Source: Nonomuraea sediminis
GTDB taxonomy: Bacteria > Actinomycetota > Actinomycetes > Streptosporangiales > Streptosporangiaceae
Direction of reading: 5' to 3'
Assembly: GCF_018531495.1 (NCBI RefSeq)
Contig: NZ_JAHDTI010000002.1
Location: 1-64,000, forward strand
Length of the DNA stretch: 64,000 nucleotides
The notes under the pieces: generated by a model
Told to the model about the DNA's origin: nothing
Database searches by the model: none
What the model saw: the letters and a program-made list of their open reading frames with translations, nothing else
Program-made: the position numbers and the translations under genes
Shown here: piece after piece, positions 54,368-63,576 of the stretch
How positions within the stretch are numbered: position 1 is the stretch's first letter
Layout of the letters: each line of letters begins with the position of its first letter

Positions 54368-54498
54368 TACGGGTGTCCTTTCGTGGATGAGTGTCAGGCC
54401 GCGGAGCGTGCGTGGGCACGGCGGCATCGACCCCCCACGGATATGGCGGGGTCGTGTCTGGGTGGTGTTGGTGCTGGATCGCCGGGATCGGGCGGGGC

Positions 54499-55362
54499 TC
54501 AGGACTCCCGGGTAGTCGCGGTGGCGGGTTCGCTGCCCCAGCTGGCCAGCAGTCGCAGGCGCTCCTCAGATGGCGAGCCGGACGGCGCGCAGTAGACGAC
54601 GAGCGATTGGCCCGGGTCGGCGACCGAGGTGAAGATCTCGTACTGCAGTTCCAGGTCACCGGCGACAGGGTGGCGGAGGCGCTTGAGGCCGGTGCTGCGT
54701 TCCTGGACGCGATGTTCTGACCACCACGCCGGGAACTCGGGTGAGCGCATCATCAGCTCACCGATCAGGTTGGCGATGCGCTGGTTTCGCGGCTGGGCGG
54801 CGGCGGCCAGCCGCAACCCGTGTACGTAGTCGCGGGCGACGCGTTCCCAGTCGCACCACACCAGGCGAGCACGCGGATCCAGCAGCGTCCAGCGCGCCAT
54901 GCTCCGTTCCCGGCGCGGCAGCTCGGCCACACCGGGAAACAGCAACGCCCACAACGTGTTCCCGCCGACGACAGTGAAGTTCCGGTCGCTGACAAGAGCA
55001 CAAGCCAGATCCATCGACTCCAGCACCTGTCGCAGCGCCGGTCGTAGCCGTGACGAGTGCTCGGCCCGGTCCTTGCGCCCGGCTGTGGTGCCCGCGAGGG
55101 CGAACAGATGCCGCCGCTCGATGTCATCGAACCGCAGCGCGTCGCAGAGAGCATGCAGTACCTGCTCGGACGGCTGCCGGGCGCGGCCTTGTTCCAGACG
55201 GGTGTAGTACTCGGTACTCACCCCGGCCAGCTGCGCGACCTCACCGCGCCGCAGACCGGCGACCCGGCGACCGGCGCCGAACTCGACCGGCAGACCGATC
55301 TCATCCGGCGTGAGTCCAGCGCGGCGGGCCCGCAGGAAGTCGCCCAAGTCGTTATTGCCCAT
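54499..55362 (-). CDS. XRE regulator with MmyB-like ligand-binding domain
   Basis: The N-terminal HTH of this 287-residue protein reads RRVAGLRRGEVAQLAGVSTE and then YYTRLEQGRARQPSEQVLHA. The C-terminal MLTR/MmyB domain has the hallmark LACALVSDRNFTVVGGNTLW, ARWTLLDPRARLVWCDWERV and a conserved terminal LVVYCAPSGSPSEERLRLLA. ATG 55362 gives the usual start MGNNDLGDFLRARRAG. Likely regulates itself and the downstream SDR in response to a lipid-like ligand. Confidence 0.87.
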   Translation of the reverse strand: MGNNDLGDFLRARRAGLTPDEIGLPVEFGAGRRVAGLRRGEVAQLAGVSTEYYTRLEQGRARQPSEQVLHALCDALRFDDIERRHLFALAGTTAGRKDRAEHSSRLRPALRQVLESMDLACALVSDRNFTVVGGNTLWALLFPGVAELPRRERSMARWTLLDPRARLVWCDWERVARDYVHGLRLAAAAQPRNQRIANLIGELMMRSPEFPAWWSEHRVQERSTGLKRLRHPVAGDLELQYEIFTSVADPGQSLVVYCAPSGSPSEERLRLLASWGSEPATATTRES

Positions 55363-55524
55363 GCCCAGAGTCTGCTCTTCACCCAGCCGATCAACCAAGG
55401 GCATAGCTGGCCCTGCCAGTACTACACACCAGGTCGTGCGAGGCCGCGAGACGGGGCAAGGTCCGCCGAGAAGAGGGCGTGGTCATATTCCGACGAGACT
55501 TCCCGATAAGCGCTGAGCCGCAGG

Positions 55525-55800
55525 TCAGCGGCCGTAACCGGGCCGGAGCGGATCGTCGGCCGCCTCGGCGCCCTCGTAGGCGATGGCCGCGATCCGCTCG
55601 GCGCTCACGTACTGGGTGAACAGGCCGATGCCGTCATGAAGGGTCCGCTGCGCGCTCCCGTGCAGGCCAGGCACCCCACAAGTTCCCCCGCAGCCGCCGG
55701 CGCGGCCGACCAGCGACCGGAACGTGGTCCAGGCGATGTTGCCGCCGGACAAGACCACACCGATTGTGCCGGAAGAGATCTGTGCGGACATCCGCACCAT
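55525..55800 (-). pseudogene. Composite remnant, dehydratase-like tail
   Basis: This 91-residue ORF begins with SSGTIGVVLSGGNIAWTTFR, which recalls the 'VVLSGGN' end of threonine/serine dehydratases. It then turns into an unrelated segment (QYVSAERIAAIAYEGAEAAD and PLRPGYGR) that looks like the tail of another enzyme. It is probably a fusion of gene fragments. Neither half is complete. Confidence 0.4.
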
Positions 55801-55904
55801 TGCGGGACGCCTCGGCCGGCCGGGGAACGACTACGTTTGCGGGAATCGGACCGACACGCCGCGGAGCTGCTCGAAGAATGCCGTAGCCCGCAAGCTGCGC
55901 CCGA

Positions 55905-56513
55905 TCAGGTTCTGCGCGAGATGACCATGATGTATTCGCAGGGAGCGTTCGTTCGGTTGGCGAAGCCGTGGTCCGCGTCGGCCTGGAAGAACAGGGAGTC
56001 GCCTGTGTTCAGGGTCTCGCTGATCCCGCCGATCGCGACGGTGAGGGTGCCTTCGAGCACCACGAGTTGCTTCTCCGTACCCGGCGGATACGCGGGCAGC
56101 AGCCCGAGAGAGACCTGCGCGGGGAGGTAGTGGACGACCATCTCGGCTCCTCCCGCGCCCGGGGCCGCTGACACCATGTGCCGCTCGAAGCCGGTTTCCG
56201 GGTCACGGAAAACGGGGCGATCGTTCTTGCGCATGACAATGGCCACACCAGACGCGGCAGCAGCCGGCGCACCGATCAGGTCCGAGAGTGACGCGTCGAG
56301 CGCGTGGGCGATCCTGGACGCGATGCCGATCGTCGGGCTCTTCTCACCGCGTTCGACCTTGGACAGCATCGCCCGGCTGACCGACGACTGTGTGGACAGC
56401 TGCTCCAGCGTCAGGCCCGCCTCCTCGCGGCGTCGCCGCACGTTACCGCCGAACGCGCCGGCCAGGTCGTCACCGTGCTGTGCTTCGGCCGCGTTTCCGT
56501 CTTGCTCGACCAC
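55905..56513 (-). CDS. XRE-cupin transcriptional regulator
   Basis: A 202-residue regulator with an N-terminal XRE HTH (REEAGLTLEQLSTQSSVSRA, then VERGEKSPTIGIASRIAHAL) and a C-terminal cupin (EKQLVVLEGTLTVAIGGISE and FFQADADHGFANRT). GTG 56513 follows GAGGAG by 4 nt, better than the upstream GTG at 56549. It diverges from the metallo-beta-lactamase-fold gene across ~110 bp and probably controls it. Confidence 0.85.
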   Translation of the reverse strand: MVEQDGNAAEAQHGDDLAGAFGGNVRRRREEAGLTLEQLSTQSSVSRAMLSKVERGEKSPTIGIASRIAHALDASLSDLIGAPAAAASGVAIVMRKNDRPVFRDPETGFERHMVSAAPGAGGAEMVVHYLPAQVSLGLLPAYPPGTEKQLVVLEGTLTVAIGGISETLNTGDSLFFQADADHGFANRTNAPCEYIMVISRRT

Positions 56514-56626
56514 CGTGCTCCTCGATCGATGGGTATCTCGCTGCCCCACAGTGTAGTGATTCTCCTAAAGAAGATATGGTCTACTATCGGAGACGCACGA
56601 TGTGCGCCCAACATGACGGAGGTTCC

Positions 56627-57445
56627 ATGCGTTTGATCTCGAGTGGCCAGCACCATGCCACGTTCGAATTCGGCGATCTGCAGGTGATCTCATTGCGAGA
56701 CGGGTACATCGACATGCCGCCGACACGGCTCCGCGACGAGGATAGGCGCACGCTCGATGAGCTGCCGGCCGTCGTCCCGCTGGCCGGCGACAACTTGCGG
56801 CTGTCGGTCAACGCCTTCTTCGTCACCGACGGCACGCGGTCGGTTCTCATCGACACCGGTGCGTCCGACAACTGGCACGACCCCACCATGGGATTGATCT
56901 ACGACGCGCTCGACGAAGCGGGAATCGACCGCGCGCAGGTCACCGATGTGGCCATCACCCACAACCACGAAGACCATGTGAGCGGCCTGATCGCGCCGGA
57001 CGGTTCAGAGGCGTTCACCAAACTCGAGCGCGTGTGGATCGGCGCGGGCGACACCTCGGTGTTCACGGGGCGGCTCGAGCCGATCTGCGACCGGGTCGTA
57101 CCCGTGTCGGAGAAGGTCGCGATCAACGACTGGACCACAGCGATCCCGACACCGGGCCACACACCCGGTCACACCGTCTACGACGTCAGGAGCGGCACCG
57201 GCCACCTTCTCGTCTGGGGCGACACCGTCCACGTTCCCACGCTCCAATTCGATCAGCCGAACGTGTCCTGGGAGCTCGACGGCAACCAGTCCCAGGCCCG
57301 CGCCGCGCGAGCGGCCCTCCTCGAACAACTGACCCGACCACACCACTTCGTAGCCGGCGCCCACCTCGACTCACCCGGCATCGCCCGCGTAACCCCCTCC
57401 GGCGACGGTTATGCGCTGGAATACCTCGCACCACCGATCGGCTGA
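56627..57445 (+). CDS. Metallo-beta-lactamase-fold hydrolase
   Basis: This 272-residue protein has the zinc signature THNHEDH (HxHxDH) after VLIDTGASDNW, then a His in TPGHTPGHTVYDV, LLVWGDTVH, and a final His in FVAGAHLDSPG. GGAGG precedes ATG 56627. Members range from lactonases to thioesterases. The divergent XRE-cupin regulator and AT-rich spacer suggest inducible expression. Confidence 0.87.
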   Translation: MRLISSGQHHATFEFGDLQVISLRDGYIDMPPTRLRDEDRRTLDELPAVVPLAGDNLRLSVNAFFVTDGTRSVLIDTGASDNWHDPTMGLIYDALDEAGIDRAQVTDVAITHNHEDHVSGLIAPDGSEAFTKLERVWIGAGDTSVFTGRLEPICDRVVPVSEKVAINDWTTAIPTPGHTPGHTVYDVRSGTGHLLVWGDTVHVPTLQFDQPNVSWELDGNQSQARAARAALLEQLTRPHHFVAGAHLDSPGIARVTPSGDGYALEYLAPPIG

Positions 57446-57934
57446 TCGAGCCTGTCGGCTCCGGACCCCGCTCGCGATGCCGGCCAAGGAGGGCAAGCTC
57501 GTCCGGCCCGGCTGGACGGCCGCCTCGATACCAGCCGCATGCGCGACGGCCTCCAGCCCATCCCGGTCGAGGAATACCGCAGCATCGGCCAGCCGTGGAT
57601 CCACGGGCGCCGCCCGGCGACCTGATCAAACATGACGACCGGAGTGTACTTCCGAGAACAACGTCTTCCCGGACGTCCACTCCGGTCGCGACTTTCGAGA
57701 ATCCGGTCCCAGCCAGGTCACAACCGCCGCCAGCAACTTCCGAGAACACGGATTCCGTCGAGCCGAGACGGCGGGTCGCCCGCCCCACCCCGCTACCCGC
57801 CACCTACGAGCACCTCTCGGGCCTGCATGGGGTTCACCACAGAGCGACGGTCTGTCTCGCCCGTCCTCTTGATCTTGCGGAGCTTCACCTTGTGGAGCGG
57901 ATCTGCCAAAAGTTCTTCACGCGGCGGCGCTGCC
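57446..57934. other. ~490 bp, no intact gene
   Basis: On the plus strand one frame ending at about 57625 reads GRLDTSRMRDGLQPIPVEEY and then RSIGQPWIHGRR, then stops. It may be the tail of a lost gene. Otherwise only poorly periodic ORFs. Confidence 0.4.
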
Positions 57935-58258
57935 TCAATCGCCAGCGAAACGGAGTTCAAGGGCGGGATCTCCCATGCACATGACTGCCAGGCGCTCCAG
58001 GCGGGCTACGCGCTCACGTTCCTCGATGCTCGCCGCCAGCCCGCGAAGGTAGCCCAGTTCAGCGAGTAGCTGCGGCATCTCCCCGGAGGTCAAGATCAGG
58101 TCCCCATAAGGATCCACGCGCTCCAGCATCGGCGCCCGACTACGGCCACGCACCCTCTCCACCAGACGCACGAAGACATCATCCGAGTCAGCCAGGTCAG
58201 GACCGACAGGAACGACCTTCCTTCGCCGAGGACTCGTCCCCACGCGAACCACCCTCAT
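57935..58258 (-). CDS. Hypothetical protein
   Basis: From ATG 58258 the 107-residue product has a basic N-terminus (RVGTSPRRRKVVPVGPDLAD), a Val/Arg-rich middle and a C-terminal helix with heptad character (QLLAELGYLRGLAASIEERE and RVARLERLAVM). No family recognised. A coiled-coil dimer is possible. Confidence 0.45.
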   Translation of the reverse strand: MRVVRVGTSPRRRKVVPVGPDLADSDDVFVRLVERVRGRSRAPMLERVDPYGDLILTSGEMPQLLAELGYLRGLAASIEERERVARLERLAVMCMGDPALELRFAGD

Positions 58259-58487
58259 CAAGCCAACGTCGACTCCCAAACTGCTCCTCTCGTGGCACCT
58301 TGGCCGCCTCCGGCGGGGGCGCCCCGGCTCCGGGATGATCGCCGCACCGGGTGTCTGGGCCGTAAATGGCTGAGGCGAAAGTCTGATCATCCCGCCCGCC
58401 ATCGACCCGAGACAAGCCGAGCAGACCAGGGCACAAGGTGCGCGCGTCGCGCGAGAAACACCAGATCGCAGGCTGATCGTCGTTCAA

Positions 58488-59450
58488 TCAGCGCCTGCAG
58501 GAAAGCGATAGTCGGCGGCTGTAACGATCCAGGGCAATGATGGCCACCTTGACGCGGTCGCCGACCTGAAGGACCTGGTCGGGGGCCTCGGCCGGTATCG
58601 TGGCCAGCTCGTCCAGGTGAATCAGCCCCGCAACGTCTTCTGCGACGCTGACGAAGGCTCCGAAGGGGACGAGCTTGGTCACCGTTCCCCAGAGCTCTTG
58701 CCCCTCGTGGGCCGCGTCGGCGAATTCCTGAAACGGATCAGGTTCAAGTGCGCGAAGGGAGAGCCTGGCTTCGCCATTCGTGGTGTCGAAGCAGAGGACG
58801 GAACATGTGACCCGCTGCCCTACCTCGACGACTTCGGAGACATCGTCGAAATGTCGCCAGGACAGCTCAGGGATCGTGATGAATCCTACGCCCGGGTAGA
58901 CAGGATGCGATGGCCCATCGTCCAGCGCCACGAACACTCCGAACCGCTGTACATCCGCCACCACACCGCTGAGCACCTCACCGGGGCGGAGTCCTTTCAA
59001 GAATGCCCAGAGTTCGGGATTCTCGGTCGCGGCCAGCGACAGGCCGATCCTTGCCTGCTCCGAATCGACAGCGATTACTTCAGCGGTGACGCGCCGGCCG
59101 ACCTGTATGACCTCATCCGGCAGGCGACACCAGGAGACATCCAGGGCACCGATGTCCGCCGAGACCAGGCACAGGCGCCCATCGAGCCTCACCGAAGCCC
59201 CACGACGCCCCACCTCAGTGATCGTCCCCGAGACGACGTCGCCGATCTGAACAGCCTTCAAGATCTCAACTATGTCTTGATCGTCCGTAGCCCCATCCAC
59301 GCTGCCCACGTTCTCATGATCGGGCTTGTCCCAGAAGCGGTCGCAAGCAGGACTCGTGGCAAGAGCCGCAGTCGTGACTTGGCGAAGGGGGTATCCATCC
59401 CTGTATTTCGCGACTCGACATTCCAGGTCCCGTTGACGAGCACCAGCCAT
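58488..59450 (-). CDS. Protein with three S1 RNA-binding domains
   Basis: This 320-residue protein has a short basic N-terminal region and then three S1 (OB-fold) repeats at about residues 69-139, 156-234 and 251-317. Each has the G-x-V-x-G start (GDVVSGTITEVGRRGASV, GEVLSGVVADVQRFGVFV, GQELWGTVTKLVPFGAFV) and a closing R-x-x-LSL-like strand. It is not ribosomal protein S1, which is longer and has acidic linkers. A role in RNA binding or translation is inferred. It is the last gene before the tRNA-Lys remnant. Confidence 0.8.
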   Translation of the reverse strand: MAGARQRDLECRVAKYRDGYPLRQVTTAALATSPACDRFWDKPDHENVGSVDGATDDQDIVEILKAVQIGDVVSGTITEVGRRGASVRLDGRLCLVSADIGALDVSWCRLPDEVIQVGRRVTAEVIAVDSEQARIGLSLAATENPELWAFLKGLRPGEVLSGVVADVQRFGVFVALDDGPSHPVYPGVGFITIPELSWRHFDDVSEVVEVGQRVTCSVLCFDTTNGEARLSLRALEPDPFQEFADAAHEGQELWGTVTKLVPFGAFVSVAEDVAGLIHLDELATIPAEAPDQVLQVGDRVKVAIIALDRYSRRLSLSCRR

Positions 59451-59628
59451 GGACCACTGGGCTTGACGGCCAGAACCCTACGCAGAGAACCAGTCTCCGT
59501 GTCAGGCAGCTTGGCACATCGCCGCAGCAAGATCCGGAACATACCCGGAATGATCAACGAAGCTTAGCTCACGGCCATATGAGCTTTAGCAGCTCAGTTC
59601 CCCGAACAGTGTGTGGTGAAAGCGATCC

Positions 59629-59663
59629 ACTTTTATCCGTAGGTTCCGGGTTCGAGCTCCAGG
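59629..59663 (+). repeat. Partial tRNA-Lys copy (att-like)
   Basis: The sequence from the anticodon loop (CTTTTATCC) through the T-arm (GTAGGTTCCGGGTTCGAGCTCC) matches tRNA-Lys 53125-53160 with one missing A and one substitution. The 5' half is absent. It marks the right end of the 6.5-kb island. Confidence 0.75.
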
Positions 59664-59696
59664 CCGCGACCGATCACCGATGGGCTCGCTTGCCTC

Positions 59697-60350
59697 TTAC
59701 GACGGTCCATGCTTGCGAGCCAGGAGGCAGACATATTGGCGCTTCTGCCCCTCGCCTGGCTCTTCGAGTAGTCGGGCGGTGACGACCAACCCGGCCTCAG
59801 CGAGCAGCTCAGTGATGCGATCCGGCGGCCGTAGATAGGAACCGATCGACACCGAGTGGCCGTATGCGTGCTGGAGCTGCCGATGCTCATCGCCGACGTG
59901 AGTTCCCAGCAACAGGTGACCACCTGGTGCAAGCGTCCGATGGAACTCGGCGAACACCGTCGGCAAATGCTCCGTTGGGATGTGATGGGTCGAGTACCAG
60001 GCGATGACACCGCCCAGCTCGCCGTCCTTGAGATCCAACGCGGTCATCGAACCCACCTCGAACCGTAGACCCGAGTATCTCTCCCGGGCCACCTCGACCA
60101 TCTTGGGCGACAGGTCGATGCCGAACTCCGGCACCCCCAGTGCGTTCAGGTGCGCCGCCACATGGCCAGGTCCGCACCCGATATCGGCGACCGGCCCCCG
60201 CCGGGCGGCTTGTACGAGTTCGGCGAACGCGGCCAACATCGCGCGGGTCAGCGGCATTGACGTGAGCGCGTCTCCGACGAGCTCTGCATAGTCGACGGCG
60301 ATGGTGTCGTAGGACTCGCGAGTGGCTGCCAGGTAGGAGGGTTCGGTCAT
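59697..60350 (-). CDS. Class I SAM-dependent methyltransferase
   Basis: This 217-residue protein has motif I VADIGCGPGHVAAHL, motif II acidic residue in FGIDLSPKMVEVAR, a motif IV-like AWYSTHHIP, and post-motif FHRTLAPGGHLLL. It begins with the family's TRESYDTIAVDYAELVG. Ubiquinone/menaquinone-type small-molecule methyltransferase fold; substrate unknown. It lies just right of the tRNA-Lys island, possibly outside it. Confidence 0.85.
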   Translation of the reverse strand: MTEPSYLAATRESYDTIAVDYAELVGDALTSMPLTRAMLAAFAELVQAARRGPVADIGCGPGHVAAHLNALGVPEFGIDLSPKMVEVARERYSGLRFEVGSMTALDLKDGELGGVIAWYSTHHIPTEHLPTVFAEFHRTLAPGGHLLLGTHVGDEHRQLQHAYGHSVSIGSYLRPPDRITELLAEAGLVVTARLLEEPGEGQKRQYVCLLARKHGPS

Positions 60351-60757
60351 GCCGATTACCGTAGCCATCACCAAACGCGCAAGGACCGACGTGATCAGTA
60401 CTGAGGCACTCTGTATTCAATGGGGCACGGATGCCGGTACCACCCTCACAATCGTCCGAGGGTGGCCGATCACCTCACGGGGCGGGCGCGATCGACGGTC
60501 CGGGGCTTCGTGTCTCAACCCCGGCCCACCGAGCACCAAAGCGACGAAGGTGTAGACCTTCCTCACGGTCCCGCGTGCCCGTTGCGTGCCCGTCAGGAGG
60601 GTGATCAAGAGGGACTCACAGGGAATCACGGTCACTCACACCGCTCCCCCGCACGGACGAATCCGTGCCGAGATCGATGCCCTGTTCACCGAGAGCCGTG
60701 ACGTCGCGGCACTCAACGGCCACAGACTCCGAGCAGCGGCCAGTTTCTGTTCCGAGG
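60351..60757. other. ~400 bp spacer, possible element remnants
   Basis: The right part (60601-60777, plus strand) translates as RIRAEIDALFTESRDVAALN, faintly like the start of an IS256-type transposase. Too short to call. Confidence 0.35.
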
Positions 60758-61258
60758 TCAACTGGCACCAGGTCTGAGAAGCGTTGCGATCTCCGGCCAG
60801 GAGTAGATGACCTCGTCGGGTGGCACCTCGCCCGCGAGAACTCCGCCGAGGGAGGTGTAGAAGCGGCGGGCGCGTCGGTTGACGGCCCGTACCCGGATCG
60901 CCAGCGAGCCGAACCCGTCGGCGGACAGGTCGACCGCCGCTGCCCGGAGCAGGGCGCGGCCGTGGCCGTGGCCCTGATGGCCGGGACGGATCGCTAGGGC
61001 GTAGATCTCGGCGTCGAAGCCGAGCTTCGGATCCGCCGGGCCGCTCATGACCAGACCGATAACCGTCCCGTCCAGCAGTTCGGCGACTTTGGTGTGATGC
61101 GGCCGAGGCCGTTCAGCCGCCTCCACAACGAGGTTCCGGCGCCAGTTGGCGGCGGATTGCTCGCGGGTGACGTCGAAGTCCTCGAACTCGGCGAACGCGG
61201 CACAGGTGACCTCGGCCATGACGTCCGCGTCGGACGGGAGGGCGTACCGGATCGGCAT
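60758..61258 (-). CDS. GNAT N-acetyltransferase
   Basis: A 166-residue GNAT protein with the acetyl-CoA loop IRPGHQGHGHGRALLRAA (Q/R-x-x-G-x-G/A) and the C-terminal NRRARRFYTSLGG motif. The N-terminus starts with PIRYALPSDADVMAEVTCAA. Acceptor unknown. Monocistronic. Confidence 0.86.
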   Translation of the reverse strand: MPIRYALPSDADVMAEVTCAAFAEFEDFDVTREQSAANWRRNLVVEAAERPRPHHTKVAELLDGTVIGLVMSGPADPKLGFDAEIYALAIRPGHQGHGHGRALLRAAAVDLSADGFGSLAIRVRAVNRRARRFYTSLGGVLAGEVPPDEVIYSWPEIATLLRPGAS

Positions 61259-61703
61259 GAACGGAGACTAGGCCCTCGGGGAGTAGTGGGACGATCAGTA
61301 GCACCGCAGACTCGTTTGCGTCTGGCTGCGGCTATGGGGTCGGCTGCGTCTCGGTCAACCGGGGCACCGCCGCGAGTGCGACGGCGATCAGCACCGCCGC
61401 CACAGCAAACAGCTGCGGCTCCTCGAGCAGCTCCGCCACGCGTCGGATGCGCTCGCGGGTGGACGGCGGGGCCGCCAACATCCGTCGCTTCGGAGACTTC
61501 GTCTACGACCTGGACGTGCCGCTGGAGAACATGGGGGTCTAGGACGTCGCGGAGCTGGCAGGTCGAGGCGCTCACGCCGATCGCCGCACGCACATCTGTG
61601 TTCGGTACGCCGGACAAAGTGCCTTCTTCCGTCATCCGGCCGCTGTCGACCAAACTCTAGGAGCGAACAAGAAGTAACCAGCGCACAGAAAGTGCGGTTT
61701 CAT
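61259..61703. other. ~440 bp with fragments only
   Basis: On the minus strand 61483-61332 reads STRERIRRVAELLEEPQLFA followed by a hydrophobic helix and a stop, the tail of a lost membrane protein. On the plus strand NIRRFGDFVYDLDVPLENMG ends at a stop near 61540. Neither is a gene. Confidence 0.4.
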
Positions 61704-62174
61704 ATGAACGTCAGCACTCCGCCACGCCGAATCGGCCCCCGGCCGACCACCACCGGCCTGGAAATCCCGCATGACCAGATGGACCAGTTCTCCCCGCCGG
61801 AGATCCGGGCTGCCCTGGTCAAGGAGGCAGAGTCACTGCCGGGAGTCTTCACCGGCCCCAGCCAGGTGTCGGAGCCCTCGTCCCTCGCCCTGCGGCTGCA
61901 CGAACCCCGCGGTCCGTGGGAGGCGTTCCTGCATCCCAGCCGCGACGAGTTCGGGCACATCCACCGGGCCGGATTCATGCACCTCACGTTGCCCGCTCCC
62001 CTTATCGGCCCCCTGACCGAGGCCGGCTGGGTCGAGGCCCATCCGATCAGCCTGCGGCCGCAGTGGCCGGACACGATCGTGATGCTGTACGCCCCCCGCG
62101 ACGAGGCCGAGCTCGCCGTCGCCGTCGCAGCTCTACGCGCCTCCTGGCAACAGGCGTCCAACCAGCTCCCCTGA
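61704..62174 (+). CDS. DUF5519 (luciferase-fold-like) protein
   Basis: A 156-residue protein with a family-like core: a start PRPTTTGLEIPHDQ, then EFGHIHRAGFMHLTLPAPLI, AGWVEAHPIS, and IVMLYAPRDEAELAVAVAAL at the end. This matches the small DUF5519 family, for which no function is established. ATG 61704 is chosen over GTG 61692. A hairpin follows. Confidence 0.75.
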   Translation: MNVSTPPRRIGPRPTTTGLEIPHDQMDQFSPPEIRAALVKEAESLPGVFTGPSQVSEPSSLALRLHEPRGPWEAFLHPSRDEFGHIHRAGFMHLTLPAPLIGPLTEAGWVEAHPISLRPQWPDTIVMLYAPRDEAELAVAVAALRASWQQASNQLP

Positions 62175-62240
62175 CCGACATCCGGGCTGCGTCGAAACCG
62201 AGTGAGCACCACGCTCGCCATCACCACTTGACCCCCGATC

Positions 62241-62266
62241 GCCCGTGGCCGCTTCCGGCCACGGGC
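62241..62266 (+). terminator. Terminator-like hairpin
   Basis: Perfect 10-bp stem GCCCGTGGCC / GGCCACGGGC with a 6-nt loop, no U-run, between the DUF5519 and DoxX genes. Confidence 0.6.
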
Positions 62267-62285
62267 GGCCCCCTCTTGGAGAGTC

Positions 62286-62636
62286 ATGTCCGTCGCTTAC
62301 GTAATCACCGCGATCCTGCTTTCGATCGCCCTGATCGGCTCCGGCCGGGCCAAGCTCGTCAAGGACGAGAAGATCACGGCGGGGCTGACCAAGGTCGGCG
62401 TGCCGGAGAGCTGGTTCCCGCGCCTGGCCGCGCTGGAGCTCGCCGGCGCCCTGGGACTGCTGATCGGTATCGCCTACCGTCCGCTCGGCATCGCCGCGGG
62501 CACGGGTGTCGTCCTGTACTTCGCCGGCGCCGTGCTCACCCACCTGCGTGCCCGCGACCTGAAGGGAGCCCCTGTGCCTGCCGTCCTGCTCCTGCTGGCC
62601 GCCGCCCCCACACTGCTCGGCATCGCGACTGCCTGA
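62286..62636 (+). CDS. DoxX-family membrane protein
   Basis: A 116-residue, four-TM DoxX protein. Visible are LIGSGRAKLVKDEKITAGLT, the second helix LAALELAGALGLLIGIAYRP, and later two hydrophobic helices. GGAG lies just before the ATG. DoxX proteins are associated with thiol/redox stress or sugar-linked oxidoreduction. Confidence 0.85.
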   Translation: MSVAYVITAILLSIALIGSGRAKLVKDEKITAGLTKVGVPESWFPRLAALELAGALGLLIGIAYRPLGIAAGTGVVLYFAGAVLTHLRARDLKGAPVPAVLLLLAAAPTLLGIATA

Positions 62637-62716
62637 GCGGTCGGGAACTGTACGCTTGCCGAAAACTCCATCCATGCAGCTCAAGAGGAGAAATCCTGAA
62701 GCCTGCCATCGAGAAG

Positions 62717-62821
62717 ATGACAACCCGGAAGGGACAAGGCCTGGGCATCATCGTGGACGGGGATGACTTCGTCGTCCGCGCCGTGACATGGGCCGAGGTG
62801 ATCCAAGCCGTCCGTCACTGA
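62717..62821 (+). CDS. Possible 34-residue peptide
   Basis: MTTRKGQGLGIIVDGDDFVV and RAVTWAEVIQAVRH. The sequence looks like the tail of a DNA-associated protein of actinomycete phages or conjugative elements and may be a fragment. AGAGGAG lies upstream but not at a clear start. Confidence 0.3.
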   Translation: MTTRKGQGLGIIVDGDDFVVRAVTWAEVIQAVRH

Positions 62822-62946
62822 CTTGCTTTCGTCCGCCAGGCGCTCGACTACCAGAGCGCCGACGCATCCAGTATCTGCAGCGTGCTCACGGCCGATACCT
62901 TCCCGACCTGATGACCTCACCGCAGATGCCGGCCACCCGCCGAGGC

Positions 62947-62965
62947 GGGGCCGCTCTGCGGCCCC
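62947..62965. terminator. Terminator-like hairpin
   Basis: GGGGCCGC-tct-GCGGCCCC, perfect 8-bp stem, upstream of the stop of the convergent secreted-protein gene. Confidence 0.6.
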
Positions 62966-63021
62966 ACAACGTCCCGCGACAGTCGGCCGTGTGCCAAGCG
63001 GCGACAGGAGGCTCGCATGGG

Positions 63022-63576
63022 TCAGGGCCGGTGGAAGACGAGGACGGTGATGTTCTCCTGGCCACCGTTGTCGCCCCGATTGGGGTCGTTGACCTGGAAC
63101 CGGAGGCGGCCGCTCGCCGAGCCCCGGTAGATGTAGCAGGGGCTGTTGGACCCGACGGGCCGCCACGCGGTAGTGCTGAGCTCACCGTCGTCGAGCCGGA
63201 TCGGCCGATTCGTCACCCGCGAGAACGCCTTCACCATCAGCATGTACGGTGCGAGCGTCGGCGCCGGCCAGCCGGACCCGGCGATCCGGCCCTCGTCGCC
63301 GTCAGGGTCCTTCGTGGTGCCCCACCAGTCGATGCGCAGGATGGAGAAGTTGTCGGTGCGCGCGGAGAAGACGTCTCCGGGGACGAGCGTGCCGACGCTC
63401 ACTCCCCGCGGGTCCTCCCCGTCGAGGGTGGCGTGCAGGACGCGGTCCGGGGCGTCCCCGCCGTCGCAGTGGTCGAACGGGGTGCGGGCGGTCGCGCTCG
63501 CCGGCGCCGTGGCGAACCCGGCCGCCAGGGGCAGCGTGAGGGCGAGCGCGGCGGTGAGCAGTCGGCCTGCTTTCAT
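63022..63576 (-). CDS. Secreted protein of unknown function
   Basis: This 184-residue protein has a clear signal peptide (KAGRLLTAALALTLPLAAGF, cleavage near ASA-TA). AAGGAG precedes ATG 63576. The mature part is beta-rich with two Cys (DHCDGG and SPCYIYRG) that may pair; NRPIRLDDGELSTTAWRPVG and the end ENITVLVFHRP look like a jelly-roll. No family recognised. Confidence 0.65.
   Translation of the reverse strand: MKAGRLLTAALALTLPLAAGFATAPASATARTPFDHCDGGDAPDRVLHATLDGEDPRGVSVGTLVPGDVFSARTDNFSILRIDWWGTTKDPDGDEGRIAGSGWPAPTLAPYMLMVKAFSRVTNRPIRLDDGELSTTAWRPVGSNSPCYIYRGSASGRLRFQVNDPNRGDNGGQENITVLVFHRP

Larger units (their letters stand above)
62637..63021. other. Intergenic with one short ORF and a hairpin
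   Basis: Apart from the 34-residue ORF and the terminator-like hairpin at 62947, no feature is seen. Confidence 0.4.

Noticed and set aside
60586..60777. Transposase N-terminus (IS256-like)
   Set aside because: Only about 25 residues with weak likeness; not enough to call.
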